Shown here piece by piece: positions 50,178 through 59,691 of a stretch of DNA of 64,000 nucleotides. The notes under the pieces are model-generated. The model was not told the origin of the DNA, ran no database searches, and saw nothing but the letters and a program-made list of their open reading frames with translations. The stretch is taken from positions 62,001-126,000 of the forward strand of contig CALWPY010000005.1 in assembly GCA_944383545.1 (NCBI GenBank), read 5' to 3'. The first letter of the stretch is position 1; the number at the start of each line of letters is the position of its first letter. The translations under genes and the position numbers were made by a program. The DNA comes from an uncultured Lachnospiraceae bacterium (GTDB lineage Bacteria > Bacillota > Clostridia > Lachnospirales > Lachnospiraceae).

Positions 50178-51350
50178 CTACCTCCCTAAAATCTGTGGTC
50201 CGTCTCCGATTTCAACCACATAGAAATCTGCCGCATATCCGATTTTATCTAAATATGTCTTACCTACGTTTTCCTTAAATTCAGGAATATTCTCTTCCTT
50301 TACTATGTTTACCGTACATCCTCCGAAGCCGGCGCCAGTCATTCTGGCTCCGATTACACCCTTCTGCTCCCATGCAGTTTCTACCAGTGTATCAAGCTCA
50401 GTTCCCGTAACCTCATAATCATCTCTTAATGAAACGTGGGAAGCATTCATTAGTCTTCCGAATTCAGCCAGGTCTCCTGCCTTTAAGACTTCCACAGCCT
50501 TCTTTGTTCTTATGTTTTCATATACGGCATGTCTCGCACGTTTAATTAAGATTTCATCTCCTATAAGCTCCTTGTTTGCTTCAAACTCTTCTTCCGAAAG
50601 CTCGCCAAGACTGCTTATATCAAGCTTTTTCTGAAGGAGTGAAAGTGCCTTTTCACATTCGCTTCTTCTTTCGTTATACTTACTGTCTCCAAGCCCCCTC
50701 TTTTTATTTGAACATGCAATTACAAGCTTTGCATCTCCCAGCTCCACAGGTGCATACTCATATTTAAGGGTATTAGTATCAAGATAAATAGCATGTCCTG
50801 CCTTTCCCATTGCTATTGCAAACTGGTCCATGATACCGCAGTTTACACCATTGAAATTATTTTCGGAATACTGTCCCATTAATGCTATATCCTGATTTGA
50901 TATGTCTGAAAAACCAAATAAATCCTTAAGTATAAGTCCTGTAAGCACCTCTACCGAAGCAGATGAAGAAAGTCCTGAAGCATTCGGTATGTTTCCATAG
51001 ATGAGCATGTCAAGTCCACTGTTAATGGTATAACCCTTCTCGTTATATGTCCAAATCATTCCCTTTGGATAATTGGTCCACTCTGCCTCCTTGTAACTCT
51101 TCAGGTCATCTAAAGAAGATTCAATCACACCCACGTCTTCAAAATTCATTGAATAAAATCTTAATTTGTTATCCTCTCTTTTTCTTGCCACTCCGTAAGT
51201 TCCAATCGTAAGTGCGCACGGAAAAACATGTCCGCCGTTATAATCCGTATGCTCACCAATGAGATTTACTCTGCCCGGTGAAAAATATTCCCGTATATCT
51301 CCTTCTCCGCCAAAAAGCTCCTTAAATTTTTCCAATAATTTCTCTTTCAT
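50178..51350 (-). CDS. galK: Galactokinase
   Basis: A 390-residue GHMP kinase that phosphorylates galactose. It shows the GalK signature [19 protein letters not shown] (key parts [12 protein letters not shown]), the ATP loop [20 protein letters not shown] and the motif 3 region [21 protein letters not shown] fixes the start. It is first in galK-galE-galT-lacZ. The 300 bases upstream have no regulator gene. A TATAAT at 51377-51382 could be a -10 box but lacks a good -35. Confidence 0.96.
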   Translation of the reverse strand: MKEKLLEKFKELFGGEGDIREYFSPGRVNLIGEHTDYNGGHVFPCALTIGTYGVARKREDNKLRFYSMNFEDVGVIESSLDDLKSYKEAEWTNYPKGMIWTYNEKGYTINSGLDMLIYGNIPNASGLSSSASVEVLTGLILKDLFGFSDISNQDIALMGQYSENNFNGVNCGIMDQFAIAMGKAGHAIYLDTNTLKYEYAPVELGDAKLVIACSNKKRGLGDSKYNERRSECEKALSLLQKKLDISSLGELSEEEFEANKELIGDEILIKRARHAVYENIRTKKAVEVLKAGDLAEFGRLMNASHVSLRDDYEVTGTELDTLVETAWEQKGVIGARMTGAGFGGCTVNIVKEENIPEFKENVGKTYLDKIGYAADFYVVEIGDGPQILGR

Positions 51351-51413
51351 TTCTACCTCCTGTTCTTAATTTTTAAATTATATGTTTTAATTGATTGTTT
51401 TATTTTTTTTATT

Positions 51414-51477
51414 TTCCGCCGAACAAAGCGAGGGGGACACCCGCAGCGCCATTGCGAAGCAATTTTCATGCGCTGCG
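51414..51477 (+). repeat. GC-rich dispersed intergenic repeat, copy C
   Basis: The longest copy. A leader TTCCGCCGA...GGGGGAC is shared with copy A. It then folds as outer arms CGCAGCGC/GCGCTGCG (51442-51449, 51470-51477), inner arms ATTGC/GCAAT (51451-51455, 51459-51463), loop GAA and unpaired TTTCAT. Compared with copy B, one inner C-G pair has become T-A, a compensatory change. Confidence 0.75.
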
Positions 51478-51557
51478 TCCAAATTCATTTTATATGGTCA
51501 GTATAGCACATGCGCAATCGGTTTCGCAATAGTGTTTCTTTAGTTTTTTGAAAAACC

Positions 51558-51586
51558 TTGTTATATTTTCTTTTTTATTTTATAAT
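51558..51586 (+). promoter_or_regulatory. Promoter of the small membrane protein-birA operon
   Basis: TTGTTA (51558-51563), 17-base spacer, perfect TATAAT (51581-51586), about 65 bases before the ATG at 51652. Confidence 0.6.
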
Positions 51587-51651
51587 TTATCAGTAATGAA
51601 TGAAATCTGTGGCAAATTTGCATACCAATACAGAATCATAAAGGAGTTTCT

Positions 51652-52125
51652 ATGAAATATACAGTAAAGAAAAACAAAAAAAACCGTACAGCTTTCAGGC
51701 TGCTTGGCGCAATTTGTATGCTGGTAGGAATTTTGCAGACCGGTATGCTGATTATGGGATATGGACGTGAACGCATCATAGGTAATATAATATGTATTTT
51801 TATCATGCTTTACGGTGCCTATCTTTTTTTCAGCACCTTTAAAAAGCAGTATTATGATATAACTTATTATTTTAATGATAATGATATTACCATTAAACAC
51901 AAATACGGAAAAACCATTTATTCATATGAAGATGTAAATGATGTTTCAGTTGTTGTGCCCGATGAAGAAATGCTTTGCTATATGCTTCATCTGAAAATAA
52001 AGAATGATAATTTTGTTATTCCTTTTACATTTAAAAAAGATCTATGCGAAAAAATATACAACCATATAAATAACAAAATATCCGCAGAAAACTACTCAGA
52101 AAAACAGGTACAAAAAAATGAATGA
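51652..52125 (+). CDS. Small membrane protein of unknown function
   Basis: A 157-residue protein with two membrane helices (about 18-36 and 44-62). A soluble C-terminal half follows with alternating hydrophobic residues (YYDITYYFNDNDITI, VNDVSVVVPDEE), resembling a PH-like/YcxB beta domain. No catalytic motif seen. AAAGGAG precedes the ATG. It overlaps birA by 8 bases, so the two are coupled, but a functional link to biotin is not evident. Confidence 0.8.
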   Translation: MKYTVKKNKKNRTAFRLLGAICMLVGILQTGMLIMGYGRERIIGNIICIFIMLYGAYLFFSTFKKQYYDITYYFNDNDITIKHKYGKTIYSYEDVNDVSVVVPDEEMLCYMLHLKIKNDNFVIPFTFKKDLCEKIYNHINNKISAENYSEKQVQKNE

Positions 52126-52915
52126 AACACTTTTAAAAAAGCTCTATGACGATGATTTTATAAAAAATCTTGTATATCTTGAAGAAACAGATTCCACTAA
52201 CAACGAAGCCATACGTCTTGCAAAGCAGGGAGCCCCTTCAGGTACTCTTGTAATTGCAGAAGCACAGACAAGTGGAAAGGGCAGAATGGGACGCTCATGG
52301 AATTCTCCACCAGGGACGGGAATATGGATGTCACTTCTTTTACGTCCTGAAATAAATGCTTCAAACTCCCCAAAAGTTACTCTTTTATCTGCGCTTGCAA
52401 TAGTAAAAGCGCTTTCTGATTATGAGACTGCTGCCAAAATCAAATGGCCTAATGACATACTGATAAACAATAAAAAAATCTGCGGTATTCTGACAGAAAT
52501 GGTATCCTGTGGAAATGATAATTATATTATTGTCGGAATGGGAATGAATGTAAGCACTAAAAGTTTTCCTGCAGAAATACAAAATATTGCAACATCTGTC
52601 CTTATAGAAACAGGAGTTACTCTTTGCAGAGAAAAACTTATAAGAAGTATAATGAATTATTTTAATATTTATTATAGAGATTTTCTTAAAACAGAATCAC
52701 TATCTTTTATGACTGATGAATATAATTCATATCTTATTAACAGGGATAATCCGGTAATACTATCCTCACAGAATGTCGACTTCCCGGATAATCCTTATAC
52801 TGCAATCGGCATAAATAAAGAGGGAGCTCTTATTGTTATGGATAAACATAATACCCTGCATGAGATAACCTCAGGAGAAATTTCCGTCAGAGGTGTATAC
52901 GGCTACGGAGTATAA
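52118..52915 (+). CDS. birA: Biotin-[acetyl-CoA carboxylase] ligase without DNA-binding domain
   Basis: A 265-residue biotin protein ligase. GKGRMGR (53-59) is the biotinyl-AMP loop, KWPNDI (109-114) and KKICGILTEM (119-128) are the other active-site motifs, and a C-terminal SH3-like domain is present. The usual N-terminal helix-turn-helix of bifunctional BirA is missing, since the catalytic domain begins at residue 15, so it attaches biotin but should not repress. It is second in a two-gene operon ending at a bidirectional terminator. Confidence 0.94.
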   Translation: MNETLLKKLYDDDFIKNLVYLEETDSTNNEAIRLAKQGAPSGTLVIAEAQTSGKGRMGRSWNSPPGTGIWMSLLLRPEINASNSPKVTLLSALAIVKALSDYETAAKIKWPNDILINNKKICGILTEMVSCGNDNYIIVGMGMNVSTKSFPAEIQNIATSVLIETGVTLCREKLIRSIMNYFNIYYRDFLKTESLSFMTDEYNSYLINRDNPVILSSQNVDFPDNPYTAIGINKEGALIVMDKHNTLHEITSGEISVRGVYGYGV

Positions 52916-52922
52916 AATCAAG

Positions 52923-52966
52923 AAAAAGCAGATTGATGATATCATGTTATCACCAATCTGCTTTTT
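52923..52966. terminator. Bidirectional terminator between birA and purA
   Basis: Thirteen-base arms AAAAAGCAGATTG/CAATCTGCTTTTT (52923-52935, 52954-52966), extended by TGAT/ATCA across an A-C mismatch. T-runs lie on both sides. Its loop side contains a 19-base sequence (52940-52958) found again at 27309-27327. Confidence 0.9.
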
Positions 52967-53006
52967 CATATATACATCAAATTAAATAAACTCTTGATTT
53001 TCTTTT

Positions 53007-54290
53007 TTATCTTACGTCTCTGTATATTATATCTTCCCTGCCCGGTCCGTTTGAAATCATGGTAATAGGGAATCCAATCTTCTCTTCTGCAAATTCAATA
53101 TACTTTCTGCAGTTCTCAGGAAGGTCTTCATATTTCTTAATTCCTCTGATATCACACTTCCAGCCCGGAAGAACTTCATATACAGGCTTTGCCTTTTCAA
53201 GCTTTGTCGTAGTAGGGAATTCGTCTGTCACAACACCGTCTATTTCATAACCTACACATACAGGTATTTCATCTAAATATCCGAGTACGTCAAGTACTGT
53301 AAATGCCACGTCAGTTGTTCCCTGAATACGGCATCCGTACTTTGAAGCTACTGCGTCAAACCAGCCCATACGCCTTGGTCTTCCTGTTGTTGCGCCATAC
53401 TCTCCGCCGTCTCCTCCGCGTCTTCTGAGCTCATCTGCTTCCTCTCCGAAAATCTCGCTTACAAATGCTCCTGCACCTACGGCACTTGAATATGCCTTTA
53501 CCACAGTTACTATTTTCTTTATTTCATATGGAGGAAGTCCTGCACCTATGGCTCCATAAGCAGCCAGTGTTGAAGAAGAAGTAACCATAGGATAAATTCC
53601 GTGGTCAGGGTCCTTAAGGGAGCCAAGCTGTCCCTCAAGCAGTATGTTCTTTCCTTCCTTTAAAGCCTTCCAGAGATAAGCAGATACATCACATACATAT
53701 GGCTCTACCATCTTCTTATATTCCATAAGTGTATTAAAGGTCTCCTCTATGTCTATTGCCGGCTTATTATATAAATGCTCAAGCAAAACATTTTTCTGCA
53801 CGGTAACTCTCTCCAGCTTCTCACGAAGAAGTTCTTCATCAAAGAGCTCACTTACCTGAAATCCTATTTTTGCATATTTATCTGAATAAAAAGGCGCAAT
53901 TCCTGACTTTGTTGAGCCAAAGGATTTTCCTGCAAGTCTTTCTTCCTCATATACGTCAAAAAGTACATGATAAGGCATTACAATCTGTGCCCTGTCAGAT
54001 ACAAGAATTTTCGGAGCAGGAACACCCTTATCTGTTATAGACTTAATTTCCTGAAAAAGAAGAGGTATATTAAGAGCTACGCCATTGCCTATTATACTGG
54101 TAGTATGATTATAGAAAACTCCCGAAGGAAGCGTATGCAGCGCAAATTTTCCGTAATTGTTTACTATTGTATGTCCGGCATTTGCTCCTCCCTGAAATCT
54201 TATAATAATATCAGCCTTTTCGGCAAGCATATCAGTTATTTTTCCTTTACCTTCGTCACCCCAGTTGGCTCCTACTATAGCTGTTACCAT
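53007..54290 (-). CDS. purA: Adenylosuccinate synthetase
   Basis: A 427-residue enzyme joining IMP and aspartate with GTP, the first step to AMP. GANWGDEGKGK (7-17) is the GTP loop. GGANAGHTIV, GSTKSGIAPFYSDK and TTGRPRRMGWFD follow as expected. It is last in purC-purF-purB-purA, 12 bases after purB. It has a normal length. Confidence 0.97.
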   Translation of the reverse strand: MVTAIVGANWGDEGKGKITDMLAEKADIIIRFQGGANAGHTIVNNYGKFALHTLPSGVFYNHTTSIIGNGVALNIPLLFQEIKSITDKGVPAPKILVSDRAQIVMPYHVLFDVYEEERLAGKSFGSTKSGIAPFYSDKYAKIGFQVSELFDEELLREKLERVTVQKNVLLEHLYNKPAIDIEETFNTLMEYKKMVEPYVCDVSAYLWKALKEGKNILLEGQLGSLKDPDHGIYPMVTSSSTLAAYGAIGAGLPPYEIKKIVTVVKAYSSAVGAGAFVSEIFGEEADELRRRGGDGGEYGATTGRPRRMGWFDAVASKYGCRIQGTTDVAFTVLDVLGYLDEIPVCVGYEIDGVVTDEFPTTTKLEKAKPVYEVLPGWKCDIRGIKKYEDLPENCRKYIEFAEEKIGFPITMISNGPGREDIIYRDVR

Positions 54291-54302
54291 ATTACTCCTC
54301 CT

Positions 54303-55754
54303 CTATACGTTTATCTCGGCTGTCATACCAAGTAATTTTTTATTTTCTTCAAGCAGAGGATTTATAACCTCTGTAATAAACTCTTCCGTCTGCTGAGGTG
54401 CACGTCCCACATATTTTTCAGGCTTCATTATTGCCTGAAGCTCCTCTAAGGTCATGCCGAAAGCAGGGTCATTTGCAATTCTCTGAAGAAGGTCATTAGG
54501 CTTGCCTTCTTTTTTAACAACGGCTCCTGCCTCCATGGAATAAGTTCTTATCTTTTCATGAAGCTCCTGTCTGTTTCCGCCTGCTTTAGCAGCATCCATC
54601 ATAATATTTTCAGTTGCCATGAACGGTATCTCACTCATAAATCTCTGATAAATAACCTTATCATATACTACAAGTCCGTCCACGACATTTAAATATAAAT
54701 CTAAGATTCCGTCTACTGCAAGAAATGCTTCAGGAATGGATATCCTCTTGTTTGCAGAGTCATCAAGAGTCCTTTCAAACCACTGTGTAGCCGCAGTGAT
54801 TGCAGGATTAATTGCGTCTGCTATCACATAATTTGCAAGTGAAGCAATTCTTTCACTTCTCATCGGATTTCTCTTATATGCCATTGCTGATGAGCCAATC
54901 TGATTCTTTTCAAACGGCTCTTCTATCTCTTTTAAGTGCTGAAGAAGTCTTATGTCATTTGAAAACTTATGAGCACTCTGGGCAATTCCGCTAAGTACAT
55001 TCAATATTCTGGAATCAACCTTTCTTGAATAGGTCTGTCCCGATACAGGATAACATCCCTCAAATCCCATTTTTTCCGCAATAATCTTATCAATCTTTCT
55101 TACGGTTTCATGATCTCCGTTAAAAAGCTCTAAGAAGCTTGCCTGAGTTCCTGTAGTTCCCTTTGAGCCAAGTAACTTCTGACCTTCGATAATATAATCT
55201 ATATCCTGCAGGTCCATATATAAATCCTGAAGCCAGAGTGTTGCCCTCTTTCCTACCGTAGTAGGCTGTGCAGGCTGAAAATGAGTAAATGCCAGTGTAG
55301 GTAAATCCTTATAATTCATGGCAAATTTTGAAAGCTCTGAAATTACATTTATGAGCTTCTTTCTGACAAGCTTTAAAGCCTCTGTCATTACAATTATATC
55401 TGTATTATCCCCTACATAGCAGCTTGTTGCTCCCAGATGTATAATTCCGGCAGCCTTAGGGCACTGCTGTCCGTATGCATATACATGAGACATTACATCA
55501 TGGCGCACCTCTTTTTCACGGGCCTTTGCCACTTCATAATTTATATCCTCGGCATGAGCCTTCAGCTCATCTATCATCTCATCCGTAATACGGGGATTTC
55601 CCTGTTCATCAGAGAGTCCCAACTCCTTCTCTGTCTCTGCAAGAGCAATCCAAAGCCTTCTCCATGTTTTAAATTTCATATCAGGAGAAAAAATATACTG
55701 CATTTCTTTACTCGCATACCTCTCTGACAAAGGACTTACATATTTATCATTCAA
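54303..55754 (-). CDS. purB: Adenylosuccinate lyase
   Basis: A 483-residue fumarase-superfamily lyase acting twice in purine synthesis: on SAICAR and on adenylosuccinate. It has HLGATSCYVGDNTD, FTHFQPAQPTTVGKR and the signature GSSAMAYKRNPMRSE with the catalytic serine loop. It lies 15 bases after purF and 12 before purA. It belongs to the longer (about 480) branch found in Clostridia and eukaryotes. Confidence 0.97.
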   Translation of the reverse strand: MNDKYVSPLSERYASKEMQYIFSPDMKFKTWRRLWIALAETEKELGLSDEQGNPRITDEMIDELKAHAEDINYEVAKAREKEVRHDVMSHVYAYGQQCPKAAGIIHLGATSCYVGDNTDIIVMTEALKLVRKKLINVISELSKFAMNYKDLPTLAFTHFQPAQPTTVGKRATLWLQDLYMDLQDIDYIIEGQKLLGSKGTTGTQASFLELFNGDHETVRKIDKIIAEKMGFEGCYPVSGQTYSRKVDSRILNVLSGIAQSAHKFSNDIRLLQHLKEIEEPFEKNQIGSSAMAYKRNPMRSERIASLANYVIADAINPAITAATQWFERTLDDSANKRISIPEAFLAVDGILDLYLNVVDGLVVYDKVIYQRFMSEIPFMATENIMMDAAKAGGNRQELHEKIRTYSMEAGAVVKKEGKPNDLLQRIANDPAFGMTLEELQAIMKPEKYVGRAPQQTEEFITEVINPLLEENKKLLGMTAEINV

Positions 55755-55769
55755 TTTAATATACCTCCA

Positions 55770-57206
55770 CTATTTATCATATTCGCCTCTTATATCTTCC
55801 TCAGGCGGCTCCATAGGCCATTTACCCGTAAAGCATCCGTGACAGTACTGTCTGCCTCCTGAAAGCTCAGGAAGCCTGTCTATCTCAAGATATGCAAGAG
55901 AATCAGCTCCTATAATTTTACATATCTCATCTATTGTTCTTCCATAAGCAATAAGCTGACTGCTGTCAGGAATGTCCGTTCCGAAATAACACGGATGAAG
56001 AAATGGCGGAGAGGATATTCTTACATGTACCTCAGTTGCTCCTGCTTCCTTTAACATTCCTACTATTCTGTCACTTGTGGTGCCTCTTACTATGGAATCA
56101 TCTATCATTATTACTCTTTTTCCCTTAATGGCATCCTTTAAGACATTGAGCTTCACCCTTACGCTGGATTCTCTCTGACTCTGTTTAGGCTTAATGAATG
56201 TCCTTCCCACATAGCCGTTTTTAACAAATGCTGTGCCATATGGAATTCCTGATTCAAGCGAATATCCCAGTGCCGCGGCATTTCCGGATTCCGGAACTCC
56301 GACAACAAGGTCTGCCTCCACGGGGCTGTCCTTTGCAAGACATCTTCCTGCAATAATTCTTGACTCGTAAACACTCATTCCATCAAAAATTGTATCAGGT
56401 CTTGCAAAATATATATACTCAAATATGCATCTTCCATGCTCTTCCTGGCAGAGATTATCATAAGACACTATTCCCTTTTCAGGAGATATCACAACAACCT
56501 CACCCGGTCTTACGTCTCTTACAAACTCAGCTCCAACCGTATCAAGTGCGCATGTTTCGGATGCAAGTATATAAGCATTGTCACGCTTACCTATGCAAAG
56601 TGGTCTGAATCCAAACGGGTCCCTCGCCCCGATGAGCTTTCTCGGACTCATTACTATAAGAGAATATGAGCCCTTAATTTTTTTCAGTGTTTTAATAAGA
56701 GCCTCTTCAACAGTATTTGAATTAACTCTTTCTCTTGCGATGTGATACGCTATTACCTCAGAATCTATGGTTGTCTGAAAAATAGCACCTGAATATGCAA
56801 GCTCCCTTCTTAATTCAGGAGCGTTTACAAGATTTCCGTTATGGGCAAGTGCCAGTGTTCCTTTAATATAATTAAGTACAAGAGGCTGTGCGTTTTCTCT
56901 TGTACTTGCCCCCGCCGTTGAATACCGTGTATGTCCAACACCTATGTTTCCTTTAAGCTTTTCCAATGAATCATGTGTAAATACCTCATTTACAAGACCC
57001 ATTCCCTTGTTTGATAATACCTTCCCTTTTGGTCCCTCCGTATCGGACACTGCTATGCCGCAGCTTTCCTGACCTCTGTGCTGCAATGCAAACAAGCCAT
57101 AATATATCGTGCCTGCCACATCGTTGCCGTCAAAGTCATAAATCCCGAATACTCCACATTCCTCATGTGGTCTGTCATCTTCATAGTTAAACATTGTATT
57201 ATCCAT
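55770..57206 (-). CDS. purF: Amidophosphoribosyltransferase
   Basis: A 478-residue enzyme that makes 5-phosphoribosylamine from PRPP and glutamine, the first committed purine step. A 16-residue leader precedes C17 of CGVFGIYD, the nucleophile exposed after cleavage as in Bacillus-type PurF. The PRPP site VIMIDDSIVRGTTSDRIV (key IDDSIVRGTT) is clear. C-terminal cysteines in YCHGCFTGK fit a [4Fe-4S] centre. It starts 21 bases after purC. Confidence 0.96.
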   Translation of the reverse strand: MDNTMFNYEDDRPHEECGVFGIYDFDGNDVAGTIYYGLFALQHRGQESCGIAVSDTEGPKGKVLSNKGMGLVNEVFTHDSLEKLKGNIGVGHTRYSTAGASTRENAQPLVLNYIKGTLALAHNGNLVNAPELRRELAYSGAIFQTTIDSEVIAYHIARERVNSNTVEEALIKTLKKIKGSYSLIVMSPRKLIGARDPFGFRPLCIGKRDNAYILASETCALDTVGAEFVRDVRPGEVVVISPEKGIVSYDNLCQEEHGRCIFEYIYFARPDTIFDGMSVYESRIIAGRCLAKDSPVEADLVVGVPESGNAAALGYSLESGIPYGTAFVKNGYVGRTFIKPKQSQRESSVRVKLNVLKDAIKGKRVIMIDDSIVRGTTSDRIVGMLKEAGATEVHVRISSPPFLHPCYFGTDIPDSSQLIAYGRTIDEICKIIGADSLAYLEIDRLPELSGGRQYCHGCFTGKWPMEPPEEDIRGEYDK

Positions 57207-57227
57207 TTTGTAAAAGCCTTTCTATAA

Positions 57228-57941
57228 TTAAATAAGTCCGATTCTCTTTGCGATTTCTATATATGCCTCTTCAACATTTCCCAAATCTCTTCTGAATCTG
57301 TCCTTATCCAGCTTTTCATGTGTAGTGCTGTCCCAGAAACGACAGGTATCAGGTGAAATCTCATCCGCTAAAATGATTTCTCCGTGATATCTTCCGAATT
57401 CCACCTTAAAGTCAATCAAATCAATATTCTTTTCCTTAAAATACTCAAGAAGTATTTCATTTATCTTAAATACGAGCTCTGTAATTTTGTCAATTTCTTC
57501 CCTTGTTGCGGCGCCTATTGCTATTGCATAGTAATCATTTATCATCGGGTCTCCGAGCTCATCATTCTTATATGAAAATTCCAGAGTAGGTGCAAGCAAT
57601 TTTACGCCTTCTTCTATTCCAAGCTTCTTGGAAAAGCTTCCTGCTGCCACATTACGTACAATCACCTCGAGAGGAACGATTTCAACCTTTCTTACAAAGG
57701 TTTCCCGGTCATTTATCTCTTCAAGATAATGAGTAGGAATACCTTTTTCTTCGAGCATTCTGAATATAAGGTTTGTCATCCTGTTATTTATTACGCCCTT
57801 ACCTACAATGGTACCTTTCTTTTCCCCATTAAATGCCGTGGCGTCATCCTTATAAGAAACCATAAGGATATCGTCATTATCCGTTGTGTATACCTTCTTT
57901 GCCTTTCCTTCGTACAGCAGTTCTTTCTTTTCCATCTGCAA
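57228..57941 (-). CDS. purC: Phosphoribosylaminoimidazole-succinocarboxamide synthase
   Basis: A 235-237-residue SAICAR synthetase. [53 protein letters not shown] (key VRNVAAGS) and LIDFKVEFG are typical. Two starts are possible: TTG 57941, with AAAGGA 7 bases upstream, or ATG 57935, which leaves a 13-base spacing. I favour the TTG on spacing. It is first in purC-purF-purB-purA with its own promoter. Confidence 0.95.
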   Translation of the reverse strand: MQMEKKELLYEGKAKKVYTTDNDDILMVSYKDDATAFNGEKKGTIVGKGVINNRMTNLIFRMLEEKGIPTHYLEEINDRETFVRKVEIVPLEVIVRNVAAGSFSKKLGIEEGVKLLAPTLEFSYKNDELGDPMINDYYAIAIGAATREEIDKITELVFKINEILLEYFKEKNIDLIDFKVEFGRYHGEIILADEISPDTCRFWDSTTHEKLDKDRFRRDLGNVEEAYIEIAKRIGLI

Positions 57942-57973
57942 ATACCTGTCCTTTCAGAAAAATTTCTTCAACA

Positions 57974-58001
57974 ATTTGCGAAGCGATTTTTTATGAGTGC
58001 G
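57974..58001 (+). repeat. Diverged copy D of the GC-rich intergenic repeat
   Basis: TTGCGAAGCGATTTT and ATGAGTGCG resemble the second half of copies B and C (TTGCGAAGCAATTTT...GCGCTGCG). The left outer arm is missing. It lies inside the purC 5-prime untranslated region. The match is partial and could be chance. Confidence 0.35.
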
Positions 58002-58026
58002 TTTCCTCTTTAAAAACCACGGTTAA

Positions 58027-58055
58027 ATTATGCCTTTTTCCATTTAATATGTCAA
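58027..58055 (-). promoter_or_regulatory. Promoter of purC-purF-purB-purA
   Basis: Minus-strand TTGACA (58050-58055, perfect), 17-base spacer, CATAAT (58027-58032, one mismatch). It sits just past the rfbD stop codon and gives an untranslated leader of roughly 80 bases. No purine riboswitch or PurR box recognised. Confidence 0.7.
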
Positions 58056-58061
58056 TAAGAT

Positions 58062-58901
58062 TTACTTACCAAGATAAACTTTTAATGCTTCTTCCCAATC
58101 CATAAACTTAAAATCTGTGGTTAATCTTAGCATATAATTGTCTAATACGGAATACGCCGGTCTCTTTGTAGGCGACGGATATTTATCTGAGGTAATTCTG
58201 TTTACTTTTGTATCAAGTCCTGAAAGCTCAAATATTTTCTCTGCAAAATCTGCCCATGAGCAAATACCTTCACATGTTCCGTGATAAATTCCGTAATTTT
58301 CCGTAGGCTCCAGATAATGAATCATTTTGGCAAGCTCTGTTGCACTTGTAGGGGAGCCTATCTGGTCACACACCACATTTACTTCACTGTTTTTTTCTGC
58401 AAGACTCAGCATTGTCTTTACAAAATTTTTGCCGTCTCCATAAAGCCATGCCGTCCTTATAATGAAAAACTTATCACCAAACTGTTTTACAAAATTTTCT
58501 CCCTCAGCCTTTGTTTTTCCGTATGCACTCTGCGGAGCCACATCATCATACTCCCTGTAAGGTCTTGTTCCTTCTCCGCTGAATACATAGTCTGTTGAAA
58601 CATGAATGAATTTAGCATTGACTTTTTTTGCCGCTATACTTAAGTTTCTCGGACCTATTGCATTAATTTTATATGCCGTATCAAATTGGGTTTCACATGC
58701 ATCCACTGCCGTAAATGCCGCACAGTTAATTATTACATCAGGATTTACTTCCTCTGTAAATTTAATAACCTCTGCAACATCAGTGATATCAAGTTCCCCT
58801 ACATCAGTATTTACAAGAACAGTTTCTTTTTCCGTCTCGTATTCTTTATTTATGGCTCTTCCCAACTGTCCGTTGCATCCGGTAATAAGTATTTTTTTCA
58901 T
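58062..58901 (-). CDS. rfbD: dTDP-4-dehydrorhamnose reductase
   Basis: The start is ATG 58901 (MKKILITGCNGQLG) with AAGGAGG 7 bases upstream; the frame is open to 58931. The 279-residue extended SDR makes dTDP-L-rhamnose. ITGCNGQLG (6-14) binds NADPH, STDYVFSGEG and AYGKTKAEGE carry the catalytic triad region. rfbB is at the other end of the window. It is the last gene of the right polysaccharide block; the purC promoter follows immediately. Confidence 0.95.
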   Translation of the reverse strand: MKKILITGCNGQLGRAINKEYETEKETVLVNTDVGELDITDVAEVIKFTEEVNPDVIINCAAFTAVDACETQFDTAYKINAIGPRNLSIAAKKVNAKFIHVSTDYVFSGEGTRPYREYDDVAPQSAYGKTKAEGENFVKQFGDKFFIIRTAWLYGDGKNFVKTMLSLAEKNSEVNVVCDQIGSPTSATELAKMIHYLEPTENYGIYHGTCEGICSWADFAEKIFELSGLDTKVNRITSDKYPSPTKRPAYSVLDNYMLRLTTDFKFMDWEEALKVYLGK

Positions 58902-58912
58902 TTCATGCCTCC

Positions 58913-59668
58913 TTAAAATTTCCATCCCCACCTCATAAAATATTTAAACATTGAGGTGAGAAATCTTTTAATTCCTAAAATGTTTCCTGTATTTTCCCTG
59001 TTCCAGTCATGATACACTTCCGTTTCCGTATCAAATACTATTTTATATCCACATCCGAGTACCTTTTTTGAAAGGTCTGCATCCTCGAAATACATATAAT
59101 ACATTTCACTGAAGCCTTTAAGTTTTTTTAATAATTTAGTAGGCGCCGCAAAAAAACAGCCCGTACAAAATTCCACGGAGGAAGGTGCATCAAAGCAATC
59201 CTCCTGCCTTGTATATTCCCTTCTGTACCTTTTAAGTCCCGGAAGTTTACTTAATATTACATATCTTATCGAAGGAGGTCTTTTAGGAAGAAACTGTTCC
59301 GTTCCGTCTGTATTAAGTACTCTGGGAGTTACAAGACCCGTCCCCTTATTTTCTTTAAGATAATCGGCAAGAATTTTAATTGTATTCTCCTTAAGGTATA
59401 TATCAGGATTTATTACAAAATGTACATCTGAAGTAACCTCTTTAAGTACACTGTTATGTCCATACCCAAACCCCCGGTTTTTCTTATTTCTTATCAGAAC
59501 TGCCTCAGGGAATTTTTCTTCAACTATGTCTGGAGTGCCATCTGATGAATTATTGTCAAATACATACAGCTTAAACTCCACGTCCTTAGTAAATTTAAAA
59601 ATAGATTCTATACATTTTTCTATTGTTTCACTGTCATTATATGTTACTATACAGCCGCTTATCCTCAT
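58913..59668 (-). CDS. GT2 glycosyltransferase, rhamnosyltransferase-like (WbbL type)
   Basis: The start is ATG 59668 (MRISGCIVTYND), with AGGAG 7 bases upstream; the frame is open to 59698, which would overlap the upstream gene. The 251-residue protein has VTYNDSETIEKCIES, FDNNSSDGTPDIVEE and the NRGFGYGHN motif shared with WbbL-type rhamnosyltransferases. DADLSKKVLG follows later. It lies 11 bases before rfbD, which would supply its dTDP-rhamnose donor. Acceptor unknown. Confidence 0.88.
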   Translation of the reverse strand: MRISGCIVTYNDSETIEKCIESIFKFTKDVEFKLYVFDNNSSDGTPDIVEEKFPEAVLIRNKKNRGFGYGHNSVLKEVTSDVHFVINPDIYLKENTIKILADYLKENKGTGLVTPRVLNTDGTEQFLPKRPPSIRYVILSKLPGLKRYRREYTRQEDCFDAPSSVEFCTGCFFAAPTKLLKKLKGFSEMYYMYFEDADLSKKVLGCGYKIVFDTETEVYHDWNRENTGNILGIKRFLTSMFKYFMRWGWKF

Positions 59669-59691
59669 ATTTTTCTCCTGAACAGCATTTA

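Larger units (their letters stand above)
51351..51651. other. Gene-free region between galK and the small membrane protein gene
   Basis: No supported gene. It holds the galK ribosome site, a possible galK -10 box (51377-51382, minus), the GC-rich repeat copy C (51414-51477), and a good plus-strand promoter (51558-51586). A short GCGCAAT...CGCAAT segment near 51510-51532 is weakly similar to the repeat. Confidence 0.7.
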
